DNA of 64,000 nucleotides. Source: Membranipora membranacea (taxonomy: Eukaryota; Bryozoa; Gymnolaemata; Cheilostomatida; Membraniporidae). A program made the translations under genes and the position numbers. A model generated the notes under the pieces. That model did no database searches. It worked only from the letters and a program-made list of their open reading frames with translations, and was not told where the DNA came from. Below, piece by piece: positions 39,501-52,758 of the stretch (within the stretch, counting starts at the first letter, position 1; the number at the start of each line of letters is the position of its first letter). The DNA is taken from contig OU612066.1 in the NCBI GenBank assembly GCA_914767715.1, positions 23,844,283 to 23,908,282 of the forward strand, in the 5' to 3' direction.

Positions 39501-42006
39501 TTTGAAACGAGCGAGAGTTGCTTCTGCTTTTGAGGTAAGTTTGAAGCAAATCTATTTTTTAATCCGAGCGAAAAAAAAGCATGATACCCACCCTTGGTAT
39601 ATTTTTCAATTTTTTAAGTCAGCGTTATTACCCCTCAAGCTTGTCTCAGGATCTTTATATTCTGCAGTTTGAATAAGGTCAATGGGGGCTCTAACTGGTC
39701 AGTGTTTCATATTATTCCGACAGACTTTGTATTTTTTCACGCTGCCGTATGACATGTTTTTTCAGTGCAAAAGTCAGCCTCGTTAAATCGGACGCTGACA
39801 GAGAACGGATAACTGCAGAGACAAACGGATTTCATATTTGAAACGAGCGAGAGTTGCTTCTGCTTTTGAGGTAAGTTTGAAGCAAATCTATTTTTTAATC
39901 CGAGCGAAAAAAAAGCATGATACCCACCCTTGGTATATTTTTCAATTTTTTAAGTCAGCGTTATTACCCCTCCAGCTTGTCTCAGGATCTTTATATTCTG
40001 CAGTTTGAATAAGGTCAATGGGGGCTCTAACTGGTCAGTGTTTCATATTATTCCGACAGACTTTGTATTTTTTCACGCTGCCGTATGACATGTTTTTTCA
40101 GTGCAAAAGTCAGCCTCGTTAAATCGGACGCTGACAGAGAACGGATAACTGCAGAGACAAACGGATTTCATATTTGAAACGAGCGAGAGTTGCTTCTGCT
40201 TTTGAGGTAAGTTTGAAGCAAATCTATTTTTTAATCCGAGCGAAAAAAAAGCATGATACCCACCCTTGGTATATTTTTCAATTTTTTAAGTCAGCGTTAT
40301 TACCCCTCAAGCTTGTCTCAGGATCTTTATATTCTGCAGTTTGAATAAGGTCAATGGGGGCTCTAACTGGTCAGTGTTTCATATTATTCCGACAGACTTT
40401 GTATTTTTTCACGCTGCCGTATGACATGTTTTTTCAGTGCAAAAGTCAGCCTCGTTAAATCGGACGCTGACAGAGAACGGATAACTGCAGAGACAAACGG
40501 ATTTCATATTTGAAACGAGCGAGAGTTGCTTCTGCTTTTGAGGTAAGTTTGAAGCAAATCTATTTTTTAATCCGAGCGAAAAAAAAGCATGATACCCACC
40601 CTTGGTATATTTTTCAATTTTTTAAGTCAGCGTTATTACCCCTCCAGCTTGTCTCAGGATCTTTATATTCTGCAGTTTGAATAAGGTCAATGGGGGCTCT
40701 AACTGGTCAGTGTTTCATATTATTCCGACAGACTTTGTATTTTTTCACGCTGCCGTATGACATGTTTTTTCAGTGCAAAAGTCAGCCTCGTTAAATCGGA
40801 CGCTGACAGAGAACGGATAACTGCAGAGACAAACGGATTTCATATTTGAAACGAGCGAGAGTTGCTTCTGCTTTTGAGGTAAGTTTGAAGCAAATCTATT
40901 TTTTAATCCGAGCGAAAAAAAAGCATGATACCCACCCTTGGTATATTTTTCAATTTTTTAAGTCAGCGTTATTACCCCTCCAGCTTGTCTCAGGATCTTT
41001 ATATTCTGCAGTTTGAATAAGGTCAATGGGGGCTCTAACTGGTCAGTGTTTCATATTATTCCGACAGACTTTGTATTTTTTCACGCTGCCGTATGACATG
41101 TTTTTTCAGTGCAAAAGTCAGCCTCGTTAAATCGGACGCTGACAGAGAACGGATAACTGCAGAGACAAACGGATTTCATATTTGAAACGAGCGAGAGTTG
41201 CTTCTGCTTTTGAGGTAAGTTTGAAGCAAATCTATTTTTTAATCCGAGCGAAAAAAAAGCATGATACCCACCCTTGGTATATTTTTCAATTTTTTAAGTC
41301 AGCGTTATTACCCCTCCAGCTTGTCTCAGGATCTTTATATTCTGCAGTTTGAATAAGGTCAATGGGGGCTCTAACTGGTCAGTGTTTCATATTATTCCGA
41401 CAGACTTTGTATTTTTTCACGCTGCCGTATGACATGTTTTTTCAGTGCAAAAGTCAGCCTCGTTAAATCGGACGCTGACAGAGAACGGATAACTGCAGAG
41501 ACAAACGGATTTCATATTTGAAACGAGCGAGAGTTGCTTCTGCTTTTTAGGTAAGTTTGAAGCAAATCTATTTTTTAATCCGAGCGAAAAAAAAGCATGA
41601 TACCCACCCTTGGTATATTTTTCAATTTTTTAAGTCAGCGTTATTACCCCTCAAGCTTGTCTCAGGATCTTTATATTCTGCAGTTTGAATAAGGTCAATG
41701 GGGGCTCTAACTGGTCAGTGTTTCATATTATTCCGACAGACTTTGTATTTTTTCACGCTGCCGTATGACATGTTTTTTCAGTGCAAAAGTCAGCCTCGTT
41801 AAATCGGACGCTGACAGAGAACGGATAACTGCAGAGACAAACGGATTTCATATTTGAAACGAGCGAGAGTTGCTTCTGCTTTTGAGGTAAGTTTGAAGCA
41901 AATCTATTTTTTAATCCGAGCGAAAAAAAAGCATGATACCCACCCTTGGTATATTTTTCAATTTTTTAAGTCAGCGTTATTACCCCTCCAGCTTGTCTCA
42001 GGATCT

Positions 42007-42341
42007 TTATATTCTGCAGTTTGAATAAGGTCAATGGGGGCTCTAACTGGTCAGTGTTTCATATTATTCCGACAGACTTTGTATTTTTTCACGCTGCCGT
42101 ATGACATGTTTTTTCAGTGCAAAAGTCAGCCTCGTTAAATCGGACGCTGACAGAGAACGGATAACTGCAGAGACAAACGGATTTCATATTTGAAACAAGC
42201 GAGAGTTGCTTCTGCTTTTGAGGTAAGTTTGAAGCAAATCTATTTTTAATCCGAGCAAAAAAAAAGCATGATACCCACCCTTGGTATATTTTTCAATTTT
42301 TTAAGTCAGCGTTATTACCCCTCCAGCTTGTCTCAGGATCT
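42007..42341 (+). repeat. Diverged, shortened monomer u126 (335 bp)
   Basis: This monomer has g to a at 42197, a T6 run reduced to T5 near 42242-42246, and g to a at 42257. The last change fuses the flanking base with the A8 run to give nine As. Both substitutions hit CpG sites. The 42197 change is shared only with u138 (46229), exactly 12 monomers downstream; in both cases the next monomer (u127, u139) carries a HindIII site. Confidence 0.8.
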
Positions 42342-45030
42342 TTATATTCTGCAGTTTGAATAAGGTCAATGGGGGCTCTAACTGGTCAGTGTTTCATATT
42401 ATTCCGACAGACTTTGTATTTTTTCACGCTGCCGTATGACATGTTTTTTCAGTGCAAAAGTCAGCCTCGTTAAATCGGACGCTGACAGAGAACGGATAAC
42501 TGCAGAGACAAACGGATTTCATATTTGAAACGAGCGAGAGTTGCTTCTGCTTTTGAGGTAAGTTTGAAGCAAATCTATTTTTTAATCCGAGCGAAAAAAA
42601 AGCATGATACCCACCCTTGGTATATTTTTCAATTTTTTAAGTCAGCGTTATTACCCCTCAAGCTTGTCTCAGGATCTTTATATTCTGCAGTTTGAATAAG
42701 GTCAATGGGGGCTCTAACTGGTCAGTGTTTCATATTATTCCGACAGACTTTGTATTTTTTCACGCTGCCGTATGACATGTTTTTTCAGTGCAAAAGTCAG
42801 CCTCGTTAAATCGGACGCTGACAGAGAACGGATAACTGCAGAGACAAACGGATTTCATATTTGAAACGAGCGAGAGTTGCTTCTGCTTTTGAGGTAAGTT
42901 TGAAGCAAATCTATTTTTTAATCCGAGCGAAAAAAAAGCATGATACCCACCCTTGGTATATTTTTCAATTTTTTAAGTCAGCGTTATTACCCCTCCAGCT
43001 TGTCTCAGGATCTTTATATTCTGCAGTTTGAATAAGGTCAATGGGGGCTCTAACTGGTCAGTGTTTCATATTATTCCGACAGACTTTGTATTTTTTCACG
43101 CTGCCGTATGACATGTTTTTTCAGTGCAAAAGTCAGCCTCGTTAAATCGGACGCTGACAGAGAACGGATAACTGCAGAGACAAACGGATTTCATATTTGA
43201 AACGAGCGAGAGTTGCTTCTGCTTTTGAGGTAAGTTTGAAGCAAATCTATTTTTTAATCCGAGCGAAAAAAAAGCATGATACCCACCCTTGGTATATTTT
43301 TCAATTTTTTAAGTCAGCGTTATTACCCCTCCAGCTTGTCTCAGGATCTTTATATTCTGCAGTTTGAATAAGGTCAATGGGGGCTCTAACTGGTCAGTGT
43401 TTCATATTATTCCGACAGACTTTGTATTTTTTCACGCTGCCGTATGACATGTTTTTTCAGTGCAAAAGTCAGCCTCGTTAAATCGGACGCTGACAGAGAA
43501 CGGATAACTGCAGAGACAAACGGATTTCATATTTGAAACGAGCGAGAGTTGCTTCTGCTTTTGAGGTAAGTTTGAAGCAAATCTATTTTTTAATCCGAGC
43601 GAAAAAAAAGCATGATACCCACCCTTGGTATATTTTTCAATTTTTTAAGTCAGCGTTATTACCCCTCCAGCTTGTCTCAGGATCTTTATATTCTGCAGTT
43701 TGAATAAGGTCAATGGGGGCTCTAACTGGTCAGTGTTTCATATTATTCCGACAGACTTTGTATTTTTTCACGCTGCCGTATGACATGTTTTTTCAGTGCA
43801 AAAGTCAGCCTCGTTAAATCGGACGCTGACAGAGAACGGATAACTGCAGAGACAAACGGATTTCATATTTGAAACGAGCGAGAGTTGCTTCTGCTTTTGA
43901 GGTAAGTTTGAAGCAAATCTATTTTTTAATCCGAGCGAAAAAAAAGCATGATACCCACCCTTGGTATATTTTTCAATTTTTTTAAGTCAGCGTTATTACC
44001 CCTCCAGCTTGTCTCAGGATCTTTATATTCTGCAGTTTGAATAAGGTCAATGGGGGCTCTAACTGGTCAGTGTTTCATATTATTCCGACAGACTTTGTAT
44101 TTTTTCACGCTGCCGTATGACATGTTTTTTCAGTGCAAAAGTCAGCCTCGTTAAATCGGACGCTGACAGAGAACGGATAACTGCAGAGACAAACGGATTT
44201 CATATTTGAAACGAGCGAGAGTTGCTTCTGCTTTTGAGGTAAGTTTGAAGCAAATCTATTTTTTAATCCGAGCGAAAAAAAAGCATGATACCCACCCTTG
44301 GTATATTTTTCAATTTTTTAAGTCAGCGTTATTACCCCTCCAGCTTGTCTCAGGATCTTTATATTCTGCAGTTTGAATAAGGTCAATGGGGGCTCTAACT
44401 GGTCAGTGTTTCATATTATTCCGACAGACTTTGTATTTTTTCACGCTGCCGTATGACATGTTTTTTCAGTGCAAAAGTCAGCCTCGTTAAATCGGACGCT
44501 GACAGAGAACGGATAACTGCAGAGACAAACGGATTTCATATTTGAAACGAGCGAGAGTTGCTTCTGCTTTTGAGGTAAGTTTGAAGCAAATCTATTTTTT
44601 AATCCGAGCGAATAAAAAGCATGATACCCACCCTTGGTATATTTTTCAATTTTTTAAGTCAGCGTTATTACCCCTCCAGCTTGTCTCAGGATCTTTATAT
44701 TCTGCAGTTTGAATAAGGTCAATGGGGGCTCTAACTGGTCAGTGTTTCATATTATTCCGACAGACTTTGTATTTTTTCACGCTGCCGTATGACATGTTTT
44801 TTCAGTGCAAAAGTCAGCCTCGTTAAATCGGACGCTGACAGAGAACGGATAACTGCAGAGACAAACGGATTTCATATTTGAAACGAGCGAGAGTTGCTTC
44901 TGCTTTTGAGGTAAGTTTGAAGCAAATCTATTTTTTAATCCGAGCGAAAAAAAAGCATGATACCCACCCTTGGTATATTTTTCAATTTTTTAAGTCAGCG
45001 TTATTACCCCTCAAGCTTGTCTCAGGATCT

Positions 45031-48000
45031 TTATATTCTGCAGTTTGAATAAGGTCAATGGGGGCTCTAACTGGTCAGTGTTTCATATTATTCCGACAGA
45101 CTTTGTATTTTTTCACGCTGCCGTATGACATGTTTTTTCAGTGCAAAAGTCAGCCTCGTTAAATCGGACGCTGACAGAGAACGGATAACTGCAGAGACAA
45201 ACGGATTTCATATTTGAAACGAGCGAGAGTTGCTTCTGCTTTTGAGGTAAGTTTGAAGCAAATCTATTTTTTAATCCGAGCGAAAAAAAAGCATGATACC
45301 CACCCTTGGTATATTTTTCAATTTTTTAAGTCAGCGTTATTACCCCTCAAGCTTGTCTCAGGATCCTTATATTCTGCAGTTTGAATAAAGTCAATGGGGG
45401 CTCTAACTGGTCAGTGTTTCATATTATTCCGACAGACTTTGTATTTTTTCACGCTGCCGTATGACATGTTTTTTCAGTGCAAAAGTCAGCCTCGTTAAAT
45501 CGGACGCTGACAGAGAACGGATAACTGCAGAGACAAACGGATTTCATATTTGAAACGAGCGAGAGTTGCTTCTGCTTTTGAGGTAAGTTTGAAGCAAATC
45601 TATTTTTTAATCCGAGCGAAAAAAAAGCATGATACCCACCCTTGGTATATTTTTCAATTTTTTAAGTCAGCGTTATTACCCCTCCAGCTTGTCTCAGGAT
45701 CTTTATATTCTGCAGTTTGAATAAGGTCAATGGGGGCTCTAACTGGTCAGTGTTTCATATTATTCCGACAGACTTTGTATTTTTTCACGCTGCCGTATGA
45801 CATGTTTTTTCAGTGCAAAAGTCAGCCTCGTTAAATCGGACGCTGACAGAGAACGGATAACTGCAGAGACAAACGGATTTCATATTTGAAACGAGCGAGA
45901 GTTGCTTCTGCTTTTGAGGTAAGTTTGAAGCAAATCTATTTTTTAATCCGAGCGAAAAAAAAGCATGATACCCACCCTTGGTATATTTTTCAATTTTTTA
46001 AGTCAGCGTTATTACCCCTCCAGCTTGTCTCAGGATCTTTATATTCTGCAGTTTGAATAAGGTCAATGGGGGCTCTAACTGGTCAGTGTTTCATATTATT
46101 CCGACAGACTTTGTATTTTTTCACGCTGCCGTATGACATGTTTTTTCAGTGCAAAAGTCAGCCTCGTTAAATCGGACGCTGACAGAGAACGGATAACTGC
46201 AGAGACAAACGGATTTCATATTTGAAACAAGCGAGAGTTGCTTCTGCTTTTGAGGTAAGTTTGAAGCAAATCTATTTTTTAATCCGAGCGAAAAAAAAGC
46301 ATGATACCCACCCTTGGTATATTTTTCAATTTTTTAAGTCAGCGTTATTACCCCTCCAGCTTGTCTCAGGATCTTTATATTCTGCAGTTTGAATAAGGTC
46401 AATGGGGGCTCTAACTGGTCAGTGTTTCATATTATTCCGACAGACTTTGTATTTTTTCACGCTGCCGTATGACATGTTTTTTCAGTGCAAAAGTCAGCCT
46501 CGTTAAATCGGACGCTGACAGAGAACGGATAACTGCAGAGACAAACGGATTTCATATTTGAAACGAGCGAGAGTTGTTTCTGCTTTTGAGGTAAGTTTGA
46601 AGCAAATCTATTTTTTAATCCGAGCGAAAAAAAAGCATGATACCCACCCTTGGTATATTTTTCAATTTTTTAAGTCAGCGTTATTACCCCTCAAGCTTGT
46701 CTCAGGATCTTTATATTCTGCAGTTTGAATAAGGTCAATGGGGGCTCTAACTGGTCAGTGTTTCATATTATTCCGACAGACTTTGTATTTTTTCACGCTG
46801 CCGTATGACATGTTTTTTCAGTGCAAAAGTCAGCCTCGTTAAATCGGACGCTGACAGAGAACGGATAACTGCAGAGACAAACGGATTTCATATTTGAAAC
46901 GAGCGAGAGTTGCTTCTGCTTTTGAGGTAAGTTTGAAGCAAATCTATTTTTTAATCCGAGCGAAAAAAAAGCATGATACCCACCCTTGGTATATTTTTCA
47001 ATTTTTTAAGTCAGCGTTATTACCCCTCCAGCTTGTCTCAGGATCTTTATATTCTGCAGTTTGAATAAGGTCAATGGGGGCTCTAACTGGTCAGTGTTTC
47101 ATATTATTCCGACAGACTTTGTATTTTTTCACGCTGCCGTATGACATGTTTTTTCAGTGCAAAAGTCAGCCTCGTTAAATCGGACGCTGACAGAGAACGG
47201 ATAACTGCAGAGACAAACGGATTTCATATTTGAAACGAGCGAGAGTTGCTTCTGCTTTTGAGGTAAGTTTGAAGCAAATCTATTTTTTAATCCGAGCGAA
47301 AAAAAAAGCATGATACCCACCCTTGGTATATTTTTCAATTTTTTAAGTCAGCGTTATTACCCCTCCAGCTTGTCTCAGGATCTTTATATTCTGCAGTTTG
47401 AATAAGGTCAATGGGGGCTCTAACTGGTCAGTGTTTCATATTATTCCGACAGACTTTGTATTTTTTCACGCTGCCGTATGACATGTTTTTTCAGTGCAAA
47501 AGTCAGCCTCGTTAAATCGGACGCTGACAGAGAACGGATAACTGCAGAGACAAACGGATTTCATATTTGAAACGAGCGAGAGTTGCTTCTGCTTTTGAGG
47601 TAAGTTTGAAGCAAATCTATTTTTTAATCCGAGCGAAAAAAAAGCATGATACCCACCCTTGGTATATTTTTCAATTTTTTAAGTCAGCGTTATTACCCCT
47701 CAAGCTTGTCTCAGGATCTTTATATTCTGCAGTTTGAATAAGGTCAATGGGGGCTCTAACTGGTCAGTGTTTCATATTATTCCGACAGACTTTGTATTTT
47801 TTCACGCTGCCGTATGACATGTTTTTTCAGTGCAAAAGTCAGCCTCGTTAAATCGGACGCTGACAGAGAACGGATAACTGCAGAGACAAACGGATTTCAT
47901 ATTTGAAACGAGCGAGAGTTGCTTCTGCTTTTGAGGTAAGTTTGAAGCAAATCTATTTTTTAATCCGAGCGAAAAAAAAGCATGATACCCACCCTTGGTA

Positions 48001-48055
48001 TATTTTTCAATTTTTTAAGTCAGCGTTATTACCCCTCCAGCTTGTCTCAGGATCT
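45031..48055 (+). repeat. 9-monomer block, copy A
   Basis: This block spans monomers u135-u143. HindIII sites lie in u135, u139 and u142, and u135 also carries GGATCC (t to c at 45366), a BamHI site found otherwise only in the paired monomer u144. The extra A in u141 makes this copy 3025 bp. Private variants are 45389, 46229, 46577 and the u141 A insertion. Relative to length it has more private changes than the 28-mer copies, which suggests an older duplication. Confidence 0.75.
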
Positions 48056-51000
48056 TTATATTCTGCAGTTTGAATAAGGTCAATGGGGGCTCTAACTGGT
48101 CAGTGTTTCATATTATTCCGACAGACTTTGTATTTTTTCACGCTGCCGTATGACATGTATTTTCAGTGCAAAAGTCAGCCTCGTTAAATCGGACGCTGAC
48201 AGAGAACGGATAACTGCAGAGACAAACGGATTTCATATTTGAAACGAGCGAGAGTTGCTTCTGCTTTTGAGGTAAGTTTGAAGCAAATCTATTTTTTAAT
48301 CCGAGCGAAAAAAAAGCATGATACCCACCCTTGGTATATTTTTCAATTTTTTAAGTCAGCGTTATTACCCCTCAAGCTTGTCTCAGGATCCTTATATTCT
48401 GCAGTTTGAATAAGGTCAATGGGGGCTCTAACTGGTCAGTGTTTCATATTATTCCGACAGACTTTGTATTTTTTCACGCTGCCGTATGACATGTTTTTTC
48501 AGTGCAAAAGTCAGCCTCGTTAAATCGGACGCTGACAGAGAACGGATAACTGCAGAGACAAACGGATTTCATATTTGAAACGAGCGAGAGTTGCTTCTGC
48601 TTTTGAGGTAAGTTTGAAGCAAATCTATTTTTTAATCCGAGCGAAAAAAAAGCATGATACCCACCCTTGGTATATTTTTCAATTTTTTAAGTCAGCGTTA
48701 TTACCCCTCCAGCTTGTCTCAGGATCTTTATATTCTGCAGTTTGAATAAGGTCAATGGGGGCTCTAACTGGTCAGTGTTTCATATTATTCCGACAGACTT
48801 TGTATTTTTTCACGCTGCCGTATGACATGTTTTTTCAGTGCAAAAGTCAGCCTCGTTAAATCGGACGCTGACAGAGAACGGATAACTGCAGAGACAAACG
48901 GATTTCATATTTGAAACGAGCGAGAGTTGCTTCTGCTTTTGAGGTAAGTTTGAAGCAAATCTATTTTTTAATCCGAGCGAAAAAAAAGCATGATACCCAC
49001 CCTTGGTATATTTTTCAATTTTTTAAGTCAGCGTTATTACCCCTCCAGCTTGTCTCAGGATCTTTATATTCTGCAGTTTGAATAAGGTCAATGGGGGCTC
49101 TAACTGGTCAGTGTTTCATATTATTCCGACAGACTTTGTATTTTTTCACGCTGCCGTATGACATGTTTTTTCAGTGCAAAAGTCAGCCTCGTTAAATCGG
49201 ACGCTGACAGAGAACGGATAACTGCAGAGACAAACGGATTTCATATTTGAAACGAGCGAGAGTTGCTTCTGCTTTTGAGGTAAGTTTGAAGCAAATCTAT
49301 TTTTTAATCCGAGCGAAAAAAAAGCATGATACCCACCCTTGGTATATTTTTCAATTTTTTAAGTCAGCGTTATTACCCCTCCAGCTTGTCTCAGGATCTT
49401 TATATTCTGCAGTTTGAATAAGGTCAATGGGGGCTCTAACTGGTCAGTGTTTCATATTATTCCGACAGACTTTGTATTTTTTCACGCTGCCGTATGACAT
49501 GTTTTTTCAGTGCAAAAGTCAGCCTCGTTAAATCGGACGCTGACAGAGAACGGATAACTGCAGAGACAAACGGATTTCATATTTGAAACGAGCGAGAGTT
49601 GCTTCTGCTTTTGAGGTAAGTTTGAAGCAAATCTATTTTTTAATCCGAGCGAAAAAAAAGCATGATACCCACCCTTGGTATATTTTTCAATTTTTTAAGT
49701 CAGCGTTATTACCCCTCAAGCTTGTCTCAGGATCTTTATATTCTGCAGTTTGAATAAGGTCAATGGGGGCTCTAACTGGTCAGTGTTTCATATTATTCCG
49801 ACAGACTTTGTATTTTTTCACGCTGCCGTATGACATGTTTTTTCAGTGCAAAAGTCAGCCTCGTTAAATCGGACGCTGACAGAGAACGGATAACTGCAGA
49901 GACAAACGGATTTCATATTTGAAACGAGCGAGAGTTGCTTCTGCTTTTGAGGTAAGTTTGAAGCAAATCTATTTTTTAATCCGAGCGAAAAAAAAGCATG
50001 ATACCCACCCTTGGTACATTTTTCAATTTTTTAAGTCAGCGTTATTACCCCTCCAGCTTGTCTCAGGATCTTTATATTCTGCAGTTTGAATAAGGTCAAT
50101 GGGGGCTCTAACTGGTCAGTGTTTCATATTATTCCGACAGACTTTGTATTTTTTCACGCTGCCGTATGACATGTTTTTTCAGTGCAAAAGTCAGCCTCGT
50201 TAAATCGGACGCTGACAGAGAACGGATAACTGCAGAGACAAACGGATTTCATATTTGAAACGAGCGAGAGTTGCTTCTGCTTTTGAGGTAAGTTTGAAGC
50301 AAATCTATTTTTTAATCCGAGCGAAAAAAAAGCATGATACCCACCCTTGGTATATTTTTCAATTTTTTAAGTCAGCGTTATTACCCCTCCAGCTTGTCTC
50401 AGGATCTTTATATTCTGCAGTTTGAATAAGGTCAATGGGGGCTCTAACTGGTCAGTGTTTCATATTATTCCGACAGACTTTGTATTTTTTCACGCTGCCG
50501 TATGACATGTTTTTTCAGTGCAAAAGTCAGCCTCGTTAAATCGGACGCTGACAGAGAACGGATAACTGCAGAGACAAACGGATTTCATATTTGAAACGAG
50601 CGAGAGTTGCTTCTGCTTTTGAGGTAAGTTTGAAGCAAATCTATTTTTTAATCCGAGCGAAAAAAAAGCATGATACCCACCCTTGGTATATTTTTCAATT
50701 TTTTAAGTCAGCGTTATTACCCCTCAAGCTTGTCTCAGGATCTTTATATTCTGCAGTTTGAATAAGGTCAATGGGGGCTCTAACTGGTCAGTGTTTCATA
50801 TTATTCCGACAGACTTTGTATTTTTTCACGCTGCCGTATGACATGTTTTTTCAGTGCAAAAGTCAGCCTCGTTAAATCGGACGCTGACAGAGAACGGATA
50901 ACTGCAGAGACAAACGGATTTCATATTTGAAACGAGCGAGAGTTGCTTCTGCTTTTGAGGTAAGTTTGAAGCAAATCTATTTTTTAATCCGAGCGAAAAA

Positions 51001-51079
51001 AAAGCATGATACCCACCCTTGGTATATTTTTCAATTTTTTAAGTCAGCGTTATTACCCCTCCAGCTTGTCTCAGGATCT
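48056..51079 (+). repeat. 9-monomer block, copy B
   Basis: This block spans monomers u144-u152. HindIII sites lie in u144, u148 and u151, nine monomers after those of copy A, and GGATCC recurs at 48386-48391 (t to c at 48391, which is 45366 + 3025). The HindIII states of u134/u143 and u144/u153 disagree, so the edges are sharp. Private variants are 48159 (t to a) and 50017 (t to c). Confidence 0.75.
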
Positions 51080-52758
51080 TTATATTCTGCAGTTTGAATA
51101 AGGTCAATGGGGGCTCTAACTGGTCAGTGTTTCATATTATTCCGACAGACTTTGTATTTTTTCACGCTGCCGTATGACATGTTTTTTCAGTGCAAAAGTC
51201 AGCCTCGTTAAATCGGACGCTGACAGAGAACGGATAACTGCAGAGACAAACGGATTTCATATTTGAAACGAGCGAGAGTTGCTTCTGCTTTTGAGGTAAG
51301 TTTGAAGCAAATCTATTTTTTAATCCGAGCGAAAAAAAGCATGATACCCACCCTTGGTATATTTTTCAATTTTTTAAGTCAGCGTTATTACCCCTCCAGC
51401 TTGTCTCAGGATCTTTATATTCTGCAGTTTGAATAAGGTCAATGGGGGCTCTAACTGGTCAGTGTTTCATATTATTCCGACAGACTTTGTATTTTTTCAC
51501 GCTGCCGTATGACATGTTTTTTCAGTGCAAAAGTCAGCCTCGTTAAATCGGACGCTGACAGAGAACGGATAACTGCAGAGACAAACGGATTTCATATTTG
51601 AAACGAGCGAGAGTTGCTTCTGCTTTTGAGGTAAGTTTGAAGCAAATCTATTTTTTAATCCGAGCGAAAAAAAAGCATGATACCCACCCTTGGTATATTT
51701 TTCAATTTTTTAAGTCAGCGTTATTACCCCTCCAGCTTGTCTCAGGATCTTTATATTCTGCAGTTTGAATAAGGTCAATGGGGGCTCTAACTGGTCAGTG
51801 TTTCATATTATTCCGACAGACTTTGTATTTTTTCACGCTGCCGTATGACATGTTTTTTCAGTGCAAAAGTCAGCCTCGTTAAATCAGACGCTGACAGAGA
51901 TCGGATAACTGCAGAGACAAACGGATTTCATATTTGAAACGAGCGAGAGTTGCTTCTGCTTTTGAGGTAAGTTTGAAGCAAATCTATTTTTTAATCCGAG
52001 CGAAAAAAAAGCATGATACCCACCCTTGGTATATTTTTCAATTTTTTAAGTCAGCGTTATTACCCCTCCAGCTTGTCTCAGGATCTTTATATTCTGCAGT
52101 TTGAATAAGGTCAATGGGGGCTCTAACTGGTCAGTGTTTCATATTATTCCGACAGACTTTGTATTTTTTCACGCTGCCGTATGACATGTTTTTTCAGTGC
52201 AAAAGTCAGCCTCGTTAAATCGGACGCTGACAGAGAACGGATAACTGCAGAGACAAACGGATTTCATATTTGAAACGAGCGAGAGTTGCTTCTGCTTTTG
52301 AGGTAAGTTTGAAGCAAATCTATTTTTTAATCCGAGCGAAAAAAAAGCATGATACCCACCCTTGGTATATTTTTCAATTTTTTAAGTCAGCGTTATTACC
52401 CCTCAAGCTTGTCTCAGGATCTTTATATTCTGCAGTTTGAATAAGGTCAATGGGGGCTCTAACTGGTCAGTGTTTCATATTATTCCGACAGACTTTGTAT
52501 TTTTTCACGCTGCCGTATGACATGTTTTTTCAGTGCAAAAGTCAGCCTCGTTAAATCGGACGCTGACAGAGAACGGATAACTGCAGAGACAAACGGATTT
52601 CATATTTGAAACGAGCGAGAGTTGCTTCTGCTTTTGAGGTAAGTTTGAAGCAAATCTATTTTTTAATCCGAGCGAAAAAAAAGCATGATACCCACCCTTG
52701 GTATATTTTTCAATTTTTTAACTCAGCGTTATTACCCCTCCAGCTTGTCTCAGGATCT

